The notes under the pieces were generated by a model. It had not been told where the DNA came from, searched no databases, and worked only from the letters and a program-made list of their open reading frames with translations. DNA of 64,000 nucleotides. Source: Rhizophagus clarus (taxonomy: Eukaryota > Glomeromycota > Glomeromycetes > Glomerales > Glomeraceae). A program made the translations under genes and the position numbers. Each line of letters begins with the position of its first letter. The first letter of the stretch is position 1. Where the stretch lies: positions 372,001 through 436,000 of the forward strand of contig BLAL01000261.1 of the NCBI GenBank assembly GCA_015698045.1. Direction: 5' to 3'. Below are positions 13,135 through 25,129 of the stretch, in pieces.

Positions 13135-14239
13135 TTATGACAATTTTTTTTCTTCCAATCCAGTTAATTCGCAACTAATATTCCACCATAATTTTTGTAA
13201 ATCTTCTTTATAACTGTCATCACTTGATTTATCAATTTGACATAATTTATTAATGTATAAAGCGCTCCTATTTTCAAGTTCTGCCGATGTTGCTGCATAA
13301 ACAATCACTTCCCCTCCCTATTTTTTAAAAATTTTCAATTAAATTTCAGTAATTAAATTTAATTTATCTCTCACTTCTCTAGAAAGTAATTACGTTACCT
13401 GTTCGGGTGTTCTAGTAAAAGGGGCAAAAGGGAGAATGAATTTCATAAAAAGTTTAACGTAAAAAGGACTTTCTCTTCCCAATTCAGTTTGAGGTATAAA
13501 TCCGGGTTCAATAGCAAATATTGAAATCTTTTTCTTTTCATCTTTTTCTTCTTCTAATAACTTATTTAATTGATAAAAAAGTAACATTTGAGCTAATTTA
13601 GAATTTTTATAAAATAACATGCCATCATACTCTTTACTCCCATCTAAATTTTCTATCTCTAATTTTGGTCCTATTTTGTTATGTCCTTCCCCAGGTTTAT
13701 GTAAAGAACTATTAACGAAAATAATTCTAGAATTAAAAGATTCCTGTTGTTCGGAACTCCATTTAATTCTATCTAATAATAAATTAATTAAAAGAAAATA
13801 TGATAAATGATTAGTTTGAAATGTCGTCTCTAAATTATCTTCGGTTTTACTTAATTCAAATTTGACTGTTGCGGCATTTAATATTAATAAATTTAAAGGA
13901 ATAATTGGATCTCTTGTAAGTAATCCTTGTGCGAATGATTTAACTGAAGTAAATGATGTTAAGTCAAGTTTCGATATTTCAATACTATGTTGTGATGGGA
14001 TTGTTAAATTTGAAATGATTTTTTCCATTTCTGTAATATTTCGTACGGCAAGAATTAGATGATATGGCGTTGAATGTCGTAATAATTGTTTTAATGCTTC
14101 GCAACTTTTTTTTTTTTTTAAAAAAAAAAAAAGTTGTTAGAACATAATTAGCAATATAATCACAAAAAAATAGAATTTTATTTTACCCTAGCCCGGAGTT
14201 GGAGCCTGTTAAAACAATAACTTTACGTTCTTGAGACAT
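13135..14239 (-). CDS. Short-chain dehydrogenase/reductase (SDR family)
   Basis: Three exons, 14187-14239, 13399-14104 and 13135-13317, give a closed 313-residue frame. The Rossmann cofactor motif TGSNSGLG is at residues 11-18, split by intron 1 after the first two bases of the last glycine codon. Further SDR landmarks are LILNAAT (NAA in place of the usual NAG, about residue 94), QTNHL (Asn about 116), FVNSS (catalytic Ser about 150), YKNSK (the YxxxK pair at about 183 and 187) and EPGF. All catalytic residues are present, so an active NAD(P)(H)-dependent oxidoreductase is expected. The layout fits the retinol dehydrogenase/protochlorophyllide reductase-like branch, but the substrate is unknown. 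Intron 1 contains a T-run joined to an A-run, with the A-run directly before the acceptor AG instead of a pyrimidine tract. Confidence 0.9.
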
Positions 14240-14602
14240 TATTATACCAGAAAAAAATAAGTTGGATTAAAAAAAAACTGTGCACGTTACAATTATTATG
14301 TTTATATAAGAAAATTTTTATTCCTTTTTTGGAACCAAAATGATAATCGATTCACACGACCAATCAGGGTTCCCGATCCATTTGGATTGGGGCAATGGCA
14401 TGTGAGAATCATTTTATGTTTCGTAGTAGTTTCACATGATCTTAGGTTTGCAAATATTTATATTAGTTTTTCACCTCAAACTTGATCCGGATTATCATTT
14501 CCTTACCCATATATTTATTTAAATTTTTCTTTCCTTTTGGATTTTCTATAATGTACCTTCACTTTTTAGAATTTTTTGAGTCAATTATTATTGTAAATAT
14601 AG
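14240..14602. other. Upstream spacer of the dehydrogenase
   Basis: This presumably contains the dehydrogenase promoter on the minus strand. No specific element or open frame could be supported. Confidence 0.4.
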
Positions 14603-15262
14603 ATATTACAAAAAGATGCTGATAATGGCACCTGAAGGAAAAGATTCGTTACACGCTTAGGAAAAGTTATAGATGATGACGCATATAATAAAGAGCAGAA
14701 AAACAAGGTAAGATGTTCTAAAAGAAAAGATATTTTATTTTCAAATCATCAAAACAGTTTTGCACAACAATAGGTAATGGTGGTTTTGTGGTTTCGTCCC
14801 ATCGTATGATACCCGATTGTTTTAAGTCTTATAGCTAAATAATGATTTCATTTATCGCTTCTATTTCAAAAGAAGTTATCACCTGTAGATACTTTTGGGA
14901 CAATATGTTTTAACGTGGAAAATGAGAGGTGGAAACATGATGGCGTGTATTATCTCATATCATAATAAGTTTATTGTGTGTTTTTACGCGAAAAATGAGA
15001 GGCGGAAAACGTATTATCTCATATCATAATAAGTTTGTGTCCTAATCGCTCCCACCAATTTTAGGAATCAGTTCACAAAAATATGCAAAGAAATTTTTGA
15101 ACTCACTGAAGCGGAAATCTGAAAATATAGAAAACATTGCAAATTTCTCGGGTAAGAATGTACAATACAACGTAAGAATTTTTATCAATAAGCTCATCAT
15201 ATTTTTATATTAATAGGAATGATTCGAATACGATAATTCTGATGAACGCAGAAGGAAATTGA
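14603..15262 (+). pseudogene. Possible spliced gene relic of unknown family
   Basis: Three short open stretches are each bounded by plausible splice sites. 14603-14707 follows an AG and ends at GTAAG, and has one internal TGA. 15065-15151 follows TTTTAG, ends at GGTAAG and is rich in Lys/Ser/Asn. A last piece after 15216 ends at a stop at 15260-15262. I do not recognise the product. The stop in the first piece suggests decay, if the gene is real at all. Confidence 0.25.
14921..15035. repeat. Imperfect direct repeat
   Basis: Two copies, 14921-14972 and 14994-15035, share AATGAGAGGYGGAAA and then TATTATCTCATATCATAATA. The second copy lacks about ten bases between the two shared blocks. It lies in a putative intron of the unknown relic. 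Confidence 0.7.
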
Positions 15263-16690
15263 AATGTATGAAGAACAAAAATAAATAATCTTTCAAGGGT
15301 ATTGTCGGTAGTAATTTCTAATTTTTGCGTTTAATACCTTCACTCATCTTTAGTCACAGTATCTTATTTTCCATCTCGTTCTAAGAGATTAATTAAAGTT
15401 TTGTTGCACACTAAAACAAAGAAAAAAGGAAAAGATCATATGTCATCAATACATTTCAAATTCTCAATAAACGCTATAAAAAAATTGAAAATCCTCGAAC
15501 GAAAATCAACTTGTCAGTATGATTTAACAACATTAATAAAAAGACAAACTTCAAGCCGAACTAATGTTTTGTGAATCAGTTTATGAAAATGTATGTAATA
15601 GAGTACAATCCAAGTTTGAATTTTGGACGAACATTCACCATAAAATATGTATTCAAGGTATTTTGGTCGGCAAGTGACATCAATTATAAATTCTAAATAG
15701 TTGTAAGCGACTACTCTTCATACAAAGCATCATAAAGTATGTTAATCAATAATATATTATGTACTTTGTTAAATAAACAATGAAGGGATTCTTGTTTGGA
15801 AACTTCAAAATCATAATGGCTGTGGAATTGAATTCTTTAAAACTTTTCGATTTTCCTTCATAAAATTATGAATTTAAATTCAAATACCGTTTCATCAGTT
15901 AACTAATTGATCGTACTTTTTTCCATCTGCAGAAATTAATGTTCTCCGAACAAACACGCTTTGAATAAAGATATTAATTCGAAATTTAAAAACTGCCTTC
16001 ATTCCAATGGATTTGGCTTTCTCTCTCTTAACTCTCTTGTTCTTCTTCCTCGTTCACCACTATCAGTTAAAATTATTTTTTTTTTTAGCTAAATGATATG
16101 TTTTCGAGAAAAAGTTAAAACAATCTACTTTTTAATAACACGTTTCCATGTGATGATATAAAAAAATAATATTGTTTCGTGCGCAATTATATGTTTACAA
16201 CATCCAACAAGTTAATCTCTTAATGAATGTAAATTATTTTATTCATTGCATTGATACGAATCAATTCTTTTAAATAACTTTATTTTTAGTTGGCTTCCTA
16301 AAAAAAGATGCCTCTTTGTTTAAAATTTAATTTTTAAAAAAATAAATCGATAAATAAACCACAAGATTATAATAAGTTTTATATGATAAATAAATGTGCT
16401 CAACAACCAATTTTTAAAATTTTCTCTCCAACACTCATATAAAATGTATTTCTATAGTAATTTTTGTCACTATATACTATAAAGAACTATGACATTGGAA
16501 TTTTGCTCTCATTCCTCATTAAAAATATGTCCCGGAAGCCATATATATGATTTTAAAAATAAGACCCTTCCAATAAACGATATTAAATCAATTCCATTAA
16601 AATTATATAGGATACTAGGTAAATAAATAAAATAAATACTAAAAATTTATAACATTATCTTCAATAAATATTTTTGCAAAATAGACGTTT
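15263..16690. other. AT-rich spacer
   Basis: No open frame or structural RNA could be supported on either strand. The interval ends at the stop codon of the minus-strand kinase fragment. Confidence 0.4.
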
Positions 16691-17465
16691 TCATTCGATA
16701 TTATTTTCATCTTGATTAATTTCACTGAGTTCCATTAATAAATAATTCACAAAATTAGATGAAATCATTAATATAAAATAAATAATTATAAACAATTTAC
16801 TTTACCTGATTCATTTAATTGTACTGTACATATAAACATTCTGAAACTATGAATTAAAATAGCAATAAGACATAAATCTATAATCTAAAATTTATAACAG
16901 AATGATGCTGTGCTTACTTGGATTTACTATCGGAATAACATCTGTTAATATAGTAAGAAAAATAAATAACGTATTTTAAAATCAGAAATAAAATTTTCTG
17001 AATATCATTTATTATAAATCCGAAGAATTTACTGGTTACGGAAAGTCATTGAAACTTAAAAATCTACTTGTATATATTGCTTGAGAATGAATTCTAGTTT
17101 TTTCAGATTCATTTTCTTTTGATACGTTTTTCAATTTGTTTCTTCTAATTTCTTCATATACTTTCATTTGAGAATGAATTTCACTACCATTATTCTTGTT
17201 CTCTTTATACCACTCTTTTATTAATTGAAATAATTCTTTAGCAGTTGGTCTATTTTCTGCTTTGGCATCCAATTTTACTATCAAATCTGCAATAAATTCT
17301 GGAATATCTTCAGAAATTTTTGGTCTAAGTACTTTACATATTTCAACAGCTAAATTTTCATCATGAGGAATATCATTAAAGGAATTTCTTCAGAAAGATA
17401 CTCATTCATAACTATTTCAAGAGAATAAATATCTGCCATTTTGTACATTGATATCCAAAACTGCC
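16691..17465 (-). pseudogene. 3' fragment of a TKL-type kinase gene
   Basis: Read on the minus strand, homology to the neighbouring kinases begins abruptly near 17465 at the GYQ...TK stretch after the APE motif, and covers ADIYSL, MNEYLSEEIP and ENRPTAKEL. The N-terminal half is missing. Damage includes a 1-bp deletion in the IPFNDI region (about 17382), loss of the Cys-Trp of KCWDA (KLDA remains), and a stop in place of Glu in the LPEPVNSS tail (about 17033). Three tiny tail exons are still visible at 16918-16941, 16806-16846 and near 16691-16730. The second has a 5-bp CAGTA insertion that makes it 41 instead of 36 nt. This is clearly non-functional. Confidence 0.85.
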
Positions 17466-18442
17466 AAATATTCAATCTGGCGTGTATCCATGAAACTTGT
17501 GCAACAACTTTTTTTTTGATAAATAGAAGTTCTCCGATAGGAATTCTTTTTTTTTTTTAATATTACCAATCAAAGAATATGAAACAAATTTTCAATCGAC
17601 ATATAACATCACTTATTATTTTATATGTGTACGTGTTTTCTTTTTTACTGAAATTAACATAACTACTAATTGTTCCGTAGTATTATGTGTAGAAAAAAAA
17701 AATTCATTAAAGTAACTGTGCACTTCCGTAATATGGATGCAATAAATTGCATATTCTAATTTCAAAAGATTAGATTCACTAGAAATAATTAAACGAGAAA
17801 TAGCGATACAAATAGGTTAAATTTTGTTTCAATTAGATGTAATTACGGGCGCGTAATCGATAAGGAGATGCAATTTAACTGTAGCACAAAAAGATAATGA
17901 ATCAAGTAAATTAAATTGCACTACCAGGATAAAGTACACAATGAAACGTAATTTTCACACGAACTTTAATGATAATCCGAAGAAAAAATTACTAAAACTC
18001 AGAAAAGGAAGAATTTACCTAAAACCTAATTTCATCGAACTTGAACATCAAAGTTAAATATGTAACCTACACAAATAACTTATTACATTAACGTCAACTG
18101 CGAGCATTGTTTTACTTGATTTTTACTTTTACAATAACGACGATACATGATAGTTTATACAAAATAAAGATTCTATTAGTGTCTTGAAGCTCCTCAATCT
18201 GTAATAACAAATTGGATGGAACAAACATATATCAACGTATAAAAGGTCAACAACTATTCAGAAAGAAAAGCTTAATTTAATTTACATAAAAAAAAATATA
18301 CAAAACAACGATTAGAATAGTACTAGAGTTTAGTCTGCCCTTATCCCAATCTAACCTAATTTATCCTCTAAAGGAAGGATGATCCACGACCAAATATCTT
18401 CTCTCTTGCTTGAAGATCGAAGTTATTACACGTAACACGTAA
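17466..18442. other. AT-rich spacer
   Basis: No recognisable gene was found. Kinase homology stops sharply at about 17465, so that edge is a rearrangement breakpoint. The sequence beyond it matches nothing I recognise. Confidence 0.4.
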
Positions 18443-18691
18443 TATTACATCAGATGCGTGCCGTCAGGTGTCGAACCCTCGGTTCCGGAAGGTTATAGTT
18501 CGGTATATAGTGAATTTAATAAATACCGATCCGCTCTGGATAATTCTGGCCGAATTTATAGTGCCGGCCAGGATTATAATCTCGAATGACACAAAGACGA
18601 TATTACCGATAATTTCATGATGGAAGATCAACCCTGGAAGTCAGAGAATATTATTAATCACCTGGAAAAAATCAAAGCAGGGAAATTTTAA
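18443..18691 (+). pseudogene. Coding relic of unknown family, one internal stop
   Basis: One frame runs 82 codons with a single TGA at 18587-18589 and ends at TAA 18689-18691. Before the stop it contains VEPSVPEGYSSVYSEF and GRIYSAGQDYNLE. After it come FMMEDQPWKSENIINHLEKI. Local GC content and amino-acid variety are well above the surrounding spacer, which suggests decayed coding sequence. It may belong to an old mobile element, since several GGTTCGGTATA-like repeats follow up to about 18850. Family not recognised. Confidence 0.3.
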
Positions 18692-21600
18692 GCTAATATA
18701 TTGGGGCTGGTCAAAACAAGTTCGGATACGGTATATAGGATTTTATTATAAAAATTCGTTATATCCGGTGTAATTAACTATAAAAATTTGGTTCTGGAAC
18801 TTTGGTTCAGTATAACAAATTTTCGGCATATATAGGTTCGGTATAACCAGTGGCGACTGTATACAGTCAGATCTCGGAATTTGAGCCCAGACTTTCCTTT
18901 TTTGGATACTTCATTATTAGAAACTCATTATTATTTATTGAATATTCAAAGAATGTCCGGATTTAACCATTCGGAATGATTTATATCCGAATATAATATA
19001 ATAATCTACGGAAGCCGCCACTATGTAATTCCGACCCCGGAGATACATGTACATATAACTTATGCTGGTCATACCCATACGTCAGAATATTTTTTTTCTT
19101 TTTTTTTTTTCAAAAAAAAAAAAAGTAATGTAAATACGTTATAAAATAATAATGAATCATAACATAAAATTTCTAGAATTCAAATACATTCTTTTTAACG
19201 ATCCACGCGGCTTGGAACTGCTCATGATTTTATTAATACATACGAAATTTCTTAGTTTTCATATCGGTACTTTGATATTTCATTAATTAATACAATATGT
19301 TAATTATCATAATTCATAACTTAAATATTTTTACTCTTAATTTTATTATAATTATATGACAATACAGACAATGCAATTACCGCGATTCGTTGTAATCAGT
19401 GTTTAAGAGGCCGTACATTTCCGTATTCCACTTTCAAAGAATCAATACAATAATATATTGTTAAATAAACTTTCGTATTCTTCCGATTTTAAGCACCACC
19501 GCGACTTTTAACGAATAATATAATAATCCTATTAAAGACTTATGATCCAGGATTCTAATATAATTTTTTGGATAAAAAAGTGACGTTTAAATTCGGAAGG
19601 ATACGGTAAATTTAATAAAAAATAATAGGTCGCACTACGTAATGTTTAATTGGGTAAAGCCAAACAAAACTCCAGCATATAATCACAAAAGATAAAAAGT
19701 TAGTTGACAAATAGGAATACTTTGAACCTCATTCCTCCGATATCCATAATCGTTCAAAGCATTAATATTCCTATTTGTTCTTCCATTTAAAATAGGTTCC
19801 GAAATAACGCTATTTGCCGACCATAAAGATGTGATAAAATAATATTCATTGTAAAAGATTATTTCATTGGTAATCAAAATCTCTAATAATAATATTTATA
19901 AGTTCATCAAATAAAATTCCAGATTTTATTATTAAAAATGATTTTTTTGAGAAAGAGTTTTTATCTAATCGGATGGAATATTCATTGTTAATGTGTATAT
20001 ATATATACGTAACAATAGACAAGATATATTTAGGTAAGGATAATAGATTCTTTTCAAAGAACAAATTTTCGATCATTTTAAAGCAAGTCATTGTAAAGAT
20101 TACCATACCTATTTTTGATTTTGCTGATTATTTGTTTTCTGCGCCATGGATATTCGATTTTTTTGTTTATCAAATTCGGGATAGCTTCAATGCATGAATG
20201 GAATGAATCTTCACGTGATGGTGTAACCTGAATTAAACCATAGTTCCAACAATGCACGACAACTTAAAATGTCTACGATTGATCAGGCAGAGTTCTTTTG
20301 CATTGGTAAATGACATTTCCTTCTTTGAATATGTTATTATTGATTACTTTTACATGTATCTAAGTTGTACATATTTATAATATCTGATCCAAGTCAGTTA
20401 AGCGTCTCGATTTGCTGAAATTGAGAAAAATTATTTCAACTTTTACGAAATTTGTTACTGAACATGCGTGTAGAAATAAATAAAAAGAAAAAAACTTTTT
20501 TTTTATTATACTAACAATATTTCATTTCTTCCCATTTACAAATTCTATTTAAAAAGATATTTCTACCTATAATAAATATTATTTGATCTTCTCGATTAAA
20601 GAACAAAGCAATTTATTATTAAAAGAAATTGAATCACCTTTGTCGTATAATCTACAAGGTAACAACTATATTCATTGATATCACGATATTATTAACACCA
20701 CCACCACCATTATAATTATTCATTACCACAGCCAATAATTATTCATCACCATAAAAATACACCTCCAACCTCCAAAGACACAACCACGCGCCACAACTCG
20801 CGATACGGTCGAAAGTGTGGGAAGAAAAATTACCTATAAATTAAATTTAAATATAGATTAAAATTAAACCCTAATCCGATATAATTCAGGATTAGGGTTT
20901 AAAAGCCCATTAAATTCATGGGCTTAAATAATTTGCTTTAAATGGATAATTTGCTTTAAATGGAATTCCATCTCTCTTCCATTTAAATCACGTGCGATGT
21001 TCAAGTTTTTTTATCCATGGATAAAAATGTAAATAATCTAATCTCAGAAAAAAATTCGACATTTTAAAAGTTGTCGTGAATTGAAATAAATCAATCCTAA
21101 TTTAATTTATTTAAATAAGAAAAAAAAAAAAAAATTAATAATATGAATTTATTGAATTTATGATGCTCCGATACATAAATTTCGACTTTGAAAAAAAAAA
21201 ATTTTTTTTTTTTTATTACGGAGGAGACGATAAATATTTCCGTAATAACGTAATAATTGAAAAAAAAAAAAAAAAAAACCTTAATTAAAACTTACATTAA
21301 TATTTCTTTATTTAGCTTGTGGATAAATAATAATATAATAAGAGTCAATTGTATTGGTGAAAAAATTTGTTTTTGTGCAAGAAAAATTTTTTTGTTGGTT
21401 CACAAATTGTTTTAAGAGATGAAACTTTTGTTTTACTTTAATAAATAATAATAGTCTCGGGGAAATTTTACTCTTGATTTTTTCAGGTATCAATTTTTTT
21501 TTTGTGGTTACAAGGATATAAATTTTTTTTTTTTTTATATAAAAATGAGTAAAAGACAAGAATTTTTTTTTTATAAACAAGTATTCACGGAGTTAAAAAT

Positions 21601-24600
21601 TTCGCTATTTATTTATTTTTTTTTTTAATTTTAGGGACTTTATTCCGAAACCCATGGAATTACCAATACAAAAATTTGCAAACATCACAAAAACATAAAC
21701 AAAAATAAAATCCCTTCACAAAAAAGGGAATTTCCAAGAATGCAAAGATGCGTGTGATTATTTGATAGGTTTGACAATTTTCAATAATGCCTTTTAAAAA
21801 TTTTCTTTTCCGAAACATCTCATACTTTTTCAAGTTGTACCGACATTGGTAGTAACTTTAAATGGTTTAGATCTGGACTTATTTGTATAGTGATTTTTAA
21901 ACCTTAAATATAAACTGTACGGTTTCATGGCTTTTTTTCATACAGATCTTATCAAATAAAGTAAAAAATAGCATAATCAGGTTTTTTAACGGTTTTTTGT
22001 AATATTGTTACATTATTATTTTGAGTTGGCCCCTTCTCATGCATTAAAGCATGATCTACAAATATGTATTTATTTCTAAACATTTTAACCTTTTAAATTT
22101 TCTTTTTTTAAAGAAAAAAACAAAGAAAAAAAAAAATAACGTCATATTTTTTTTTTCCCCACCCCCATAAAATATAGATTACCTTTGTTATCAAATATTT
22201 AGATTTTGGGGAAGAGTACAATATAATCATGCTTGAATATAACTAAATTTGAACCCCAAATATTTTTCATAATGGACATTAAGCGTCGCGCAAATTTTTT
22301 TCCGTGAAGGGTTATGCCACATTAATACATGAAAGAATATTATAAAATTCGTACAATTTACGCGTTTTAACTTTTTTTGAAATTTTCATTTGTACAAATT
22401 GATATAACCAATACATTGGTTTCTCAATGTATTGTATTGTTATTGTTTATTTTTTTTTTGCGCGCTAAACTCTCCAAAGAATTTAAACTAAGCCACGAAT
22501 AAATTTGAATTGAATTAAGTATCTTAAAAGTAGCACGACAGATTTGCACGTCAAAAAAGATTCTTTAGATGTTTATTAAAATCACAATTGTGTGACCTTT
22601 AAATCGTCAAAGTAACCTTTTCTGTAATTTATTAAAATAGTTGTCATCTTTTTAAAGACCAAAAATTCCATTCCAAGTAGAATGTTGTTTTTTTTGTGTT
22701 ATGTAACATATAAATCATTCATATTTGATTCGATAATGGATTTTAAATTTTTCAATTTTGTTAGTTCTTAGAACTATTTGAAATTCTAATATTGGTAATA
22801 TGTGTAATTTGTTTATTATTTACATAACTTACCACAAATCAGAATTCATTGTCGTAATTCGTAATCTCGAAAAATTGTAAGCGAATGAATGGCTTTTTGG
22901 CTGTTTTGTGTTACATTTATTGCCAAAAAAGGTGAATCATTATAAGTTTTTTATTTCTCGGCTGAGGAACTTTTTTTTTTTAAAAAAAAAAAAAGAAAAA
23001 AATAGTTTGATTGTATTATCCATTTTGTACTTCATTTTTGTTTTTTGTTTGCGTAATTTTAATTTTTTTTTTTTATTTTTTTTATTTTTTTTTACGATTG
23101 AATTAAATAAATGATAATGTATTTTAAGGAGAATTAATTTAAATTCATGTGATAATTCTTGGTAATATCGTAAAGAAATAAATTATGAATAAATTTGTTT
23201 AGTACAATATGCAAACCTTTTTTCAAATAAAGAAATGTTCATAAACAAACGATAATTTTTTTTTTTCTTTTTTTTTTCGTTTTTTTTATATTCATCTACA
23301 TTTGTTTATCAGTCTGGAATCGGAAATTAAAATAGAATAAAAAAAGGAAATGTGCATTTAATTTAAAATATTCATATTTGTTAGTAAAAAAAATTTTTTT
23401 TTTAAAAAAAAAAAAATAAAAGTAATCAAGATTTGTCTGCTTCGATCAGAAATTTCCATGCATCTTTAATCTCTAAATTTCTTAAATTATGTAAACACCT
23501 GATTTTTTTTTTTTTAATAGCAAAAAAAAAAAAAAAAAAAAATTTTTTTTTTATATTATTATCAATCGATGTTTCAGTGATGTTTCCATATTATTTCATT
23601 TTTTTGTAACACAAATAATTTGTCGCCAAAATTCTATTTCTTCGAAATACAATGATTGTTACCTTATCTATTTCACATTATTGTTAAAAAAAATAATAAT
23701 AATAATAATCTGAACAGCATTAAAACTTTGTTTTCTCATGAATCTACATAATAATGTGTATATGCGTATATATTGTAACGCATGAGGCAACGTTAATTCG
23801 ATCAATTTTATCTTTGTATTTTGATAATCTTCATCATGATAATTTTCATCAACAATCATCTAAACATTTATCATATTAAAAAAGAAAAAAAAATTCGTTA
23901 AATATATCAACCAAAACATGTTATATATAAATGCGCTCAATTTTTTTTATATAGTATATAGTATATTTCTATATATAAAAACGACAAGAACAAATTAATT
24001 TTCAGACTAGATATTTCTATATAGTAGATTTCCTTTCAATAGATATTGTTGGTTTTACCAATCTGCTGGGACTCTCGGTTGAATACCTTGGATGAGTTCA
24101 TCTTATGATGACGTCAATCACATCAATGTGACTTTGTGCGAATCAAAATATTTACCATGATAATTTGCCATTTTTTTAATTTCTTAATTCTGGTAAAATT
24201 AGCCAATTTTAACCAGATTTACATCTGGTATAACACAACGAACCCACGAGTGTTATTTTGTAAAATTCCTGATGCCAGATGCCAATACATGCTGCCAAAA
24301 TCACAAAAATTAGCCAAAGTCCAAAATAAATTTTTTGACTTTAATTCCTACGATATATATATTAATACAACATTTACTAATCCATAAAAATTTAAAAAAT
24401 TTACTAATGAACTTGCGTGAACCACGTTCCTCTATTTTTAAATGAAAACAACGGTAAGTTTAAAATAAATAAATAAATAAATACACATATTCCGAAATAA
24501 TATTAAAACCATATTTTTTAATGTTTGTTTTATTTTGTTTTTTTTGTTTGTTAAATTTAAAGCTCAAAATAGGATATGTTTAGATACTAAATAATTAAAC

Positions 24601-25129
24601 AATCGAAATATTACTATAAACAGTTCAATATTTATTGTTTATGTACAGTACGTATATATTAGGACTTATGATATAGACCGTGTTCAAGTGTTACATAAAA
24701 TATTTGGAACTGGTAAACTAAGAAATATAAAAATGTACTTTATTTAAACATATATACCGTATATATACTTAAAATATACAGATAACAAATAAATACATGA
24801 AATAATATATATATATAGATATGAAATAATAAAATATAAACATATAAATAAAATAATGTCAAATATAAATATCTCAGATGCAATGCTACAAATTGCATTA
24901 TGATTGATTGATTGTGTACGTTCCAACTTACCCAAGATTTATGAGAAATAGATCAAAGATACGATCCTTCTTTCTTAGGTCGTAAAAAATCAAATTGATT
25001 TTGAAGAACAAATTTATATTATTATCGTATTGTTAGAAACTCTAGATTGAAGAAAAATATTTTTTACCTTATTCCAGCTACTACTGGTCTTTTCCAAATG
25101 TTCTCAAAAAAGTGATTGTTTTCGTTTAA
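18692..25129. other. 6.4-kb gene-free spacer with repeats
   Basis: I see no gene supported on either strand. Open frames here (for example 19973-20197, 21308-21580, 22908-23114 and 24136-24387) are low-complexity and overlap frames on the other strand. The stretch contains repeated GGTTCGGTATA-like words (18720-18850), a nested hairpin cluster at 20866-20990, several T-run/A-run junctions (19091-19125, 21191-21213, 22972-22994, 23394-23416, 23510-23551) and short ACC and AAT microsatellites. Confidence 0.5.
20866..20990. repeat. Cluster of hairpins and a direct repeat
   Basis: The first hairpin has perfect 12-bp arms AAACCCTAATCC (20866-20877) and GGATTAGGGTTT (20889-20900). The second has 8-bp arms at 20903-20910 and 20918-20925. 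Then ATAATTTGCTTTAAATGG occurs twice in tandem, followed by the inverted CCATTTAAAT. The purpose is unknown; it may be the core of a foldback element. Confidence 0.7.

Noticed and set aside
18470..18495. TGTCGAACCCTCGG as a possible tRNA T-arm
   Set aside because: The stem bases do not pair and no acceptor, D or anticodon arms can be folded around it.
20866..20900. AAACCCTAA words as an internal telomere array
   Set aside because: Only single inverted copies exist; there is no tandem array.
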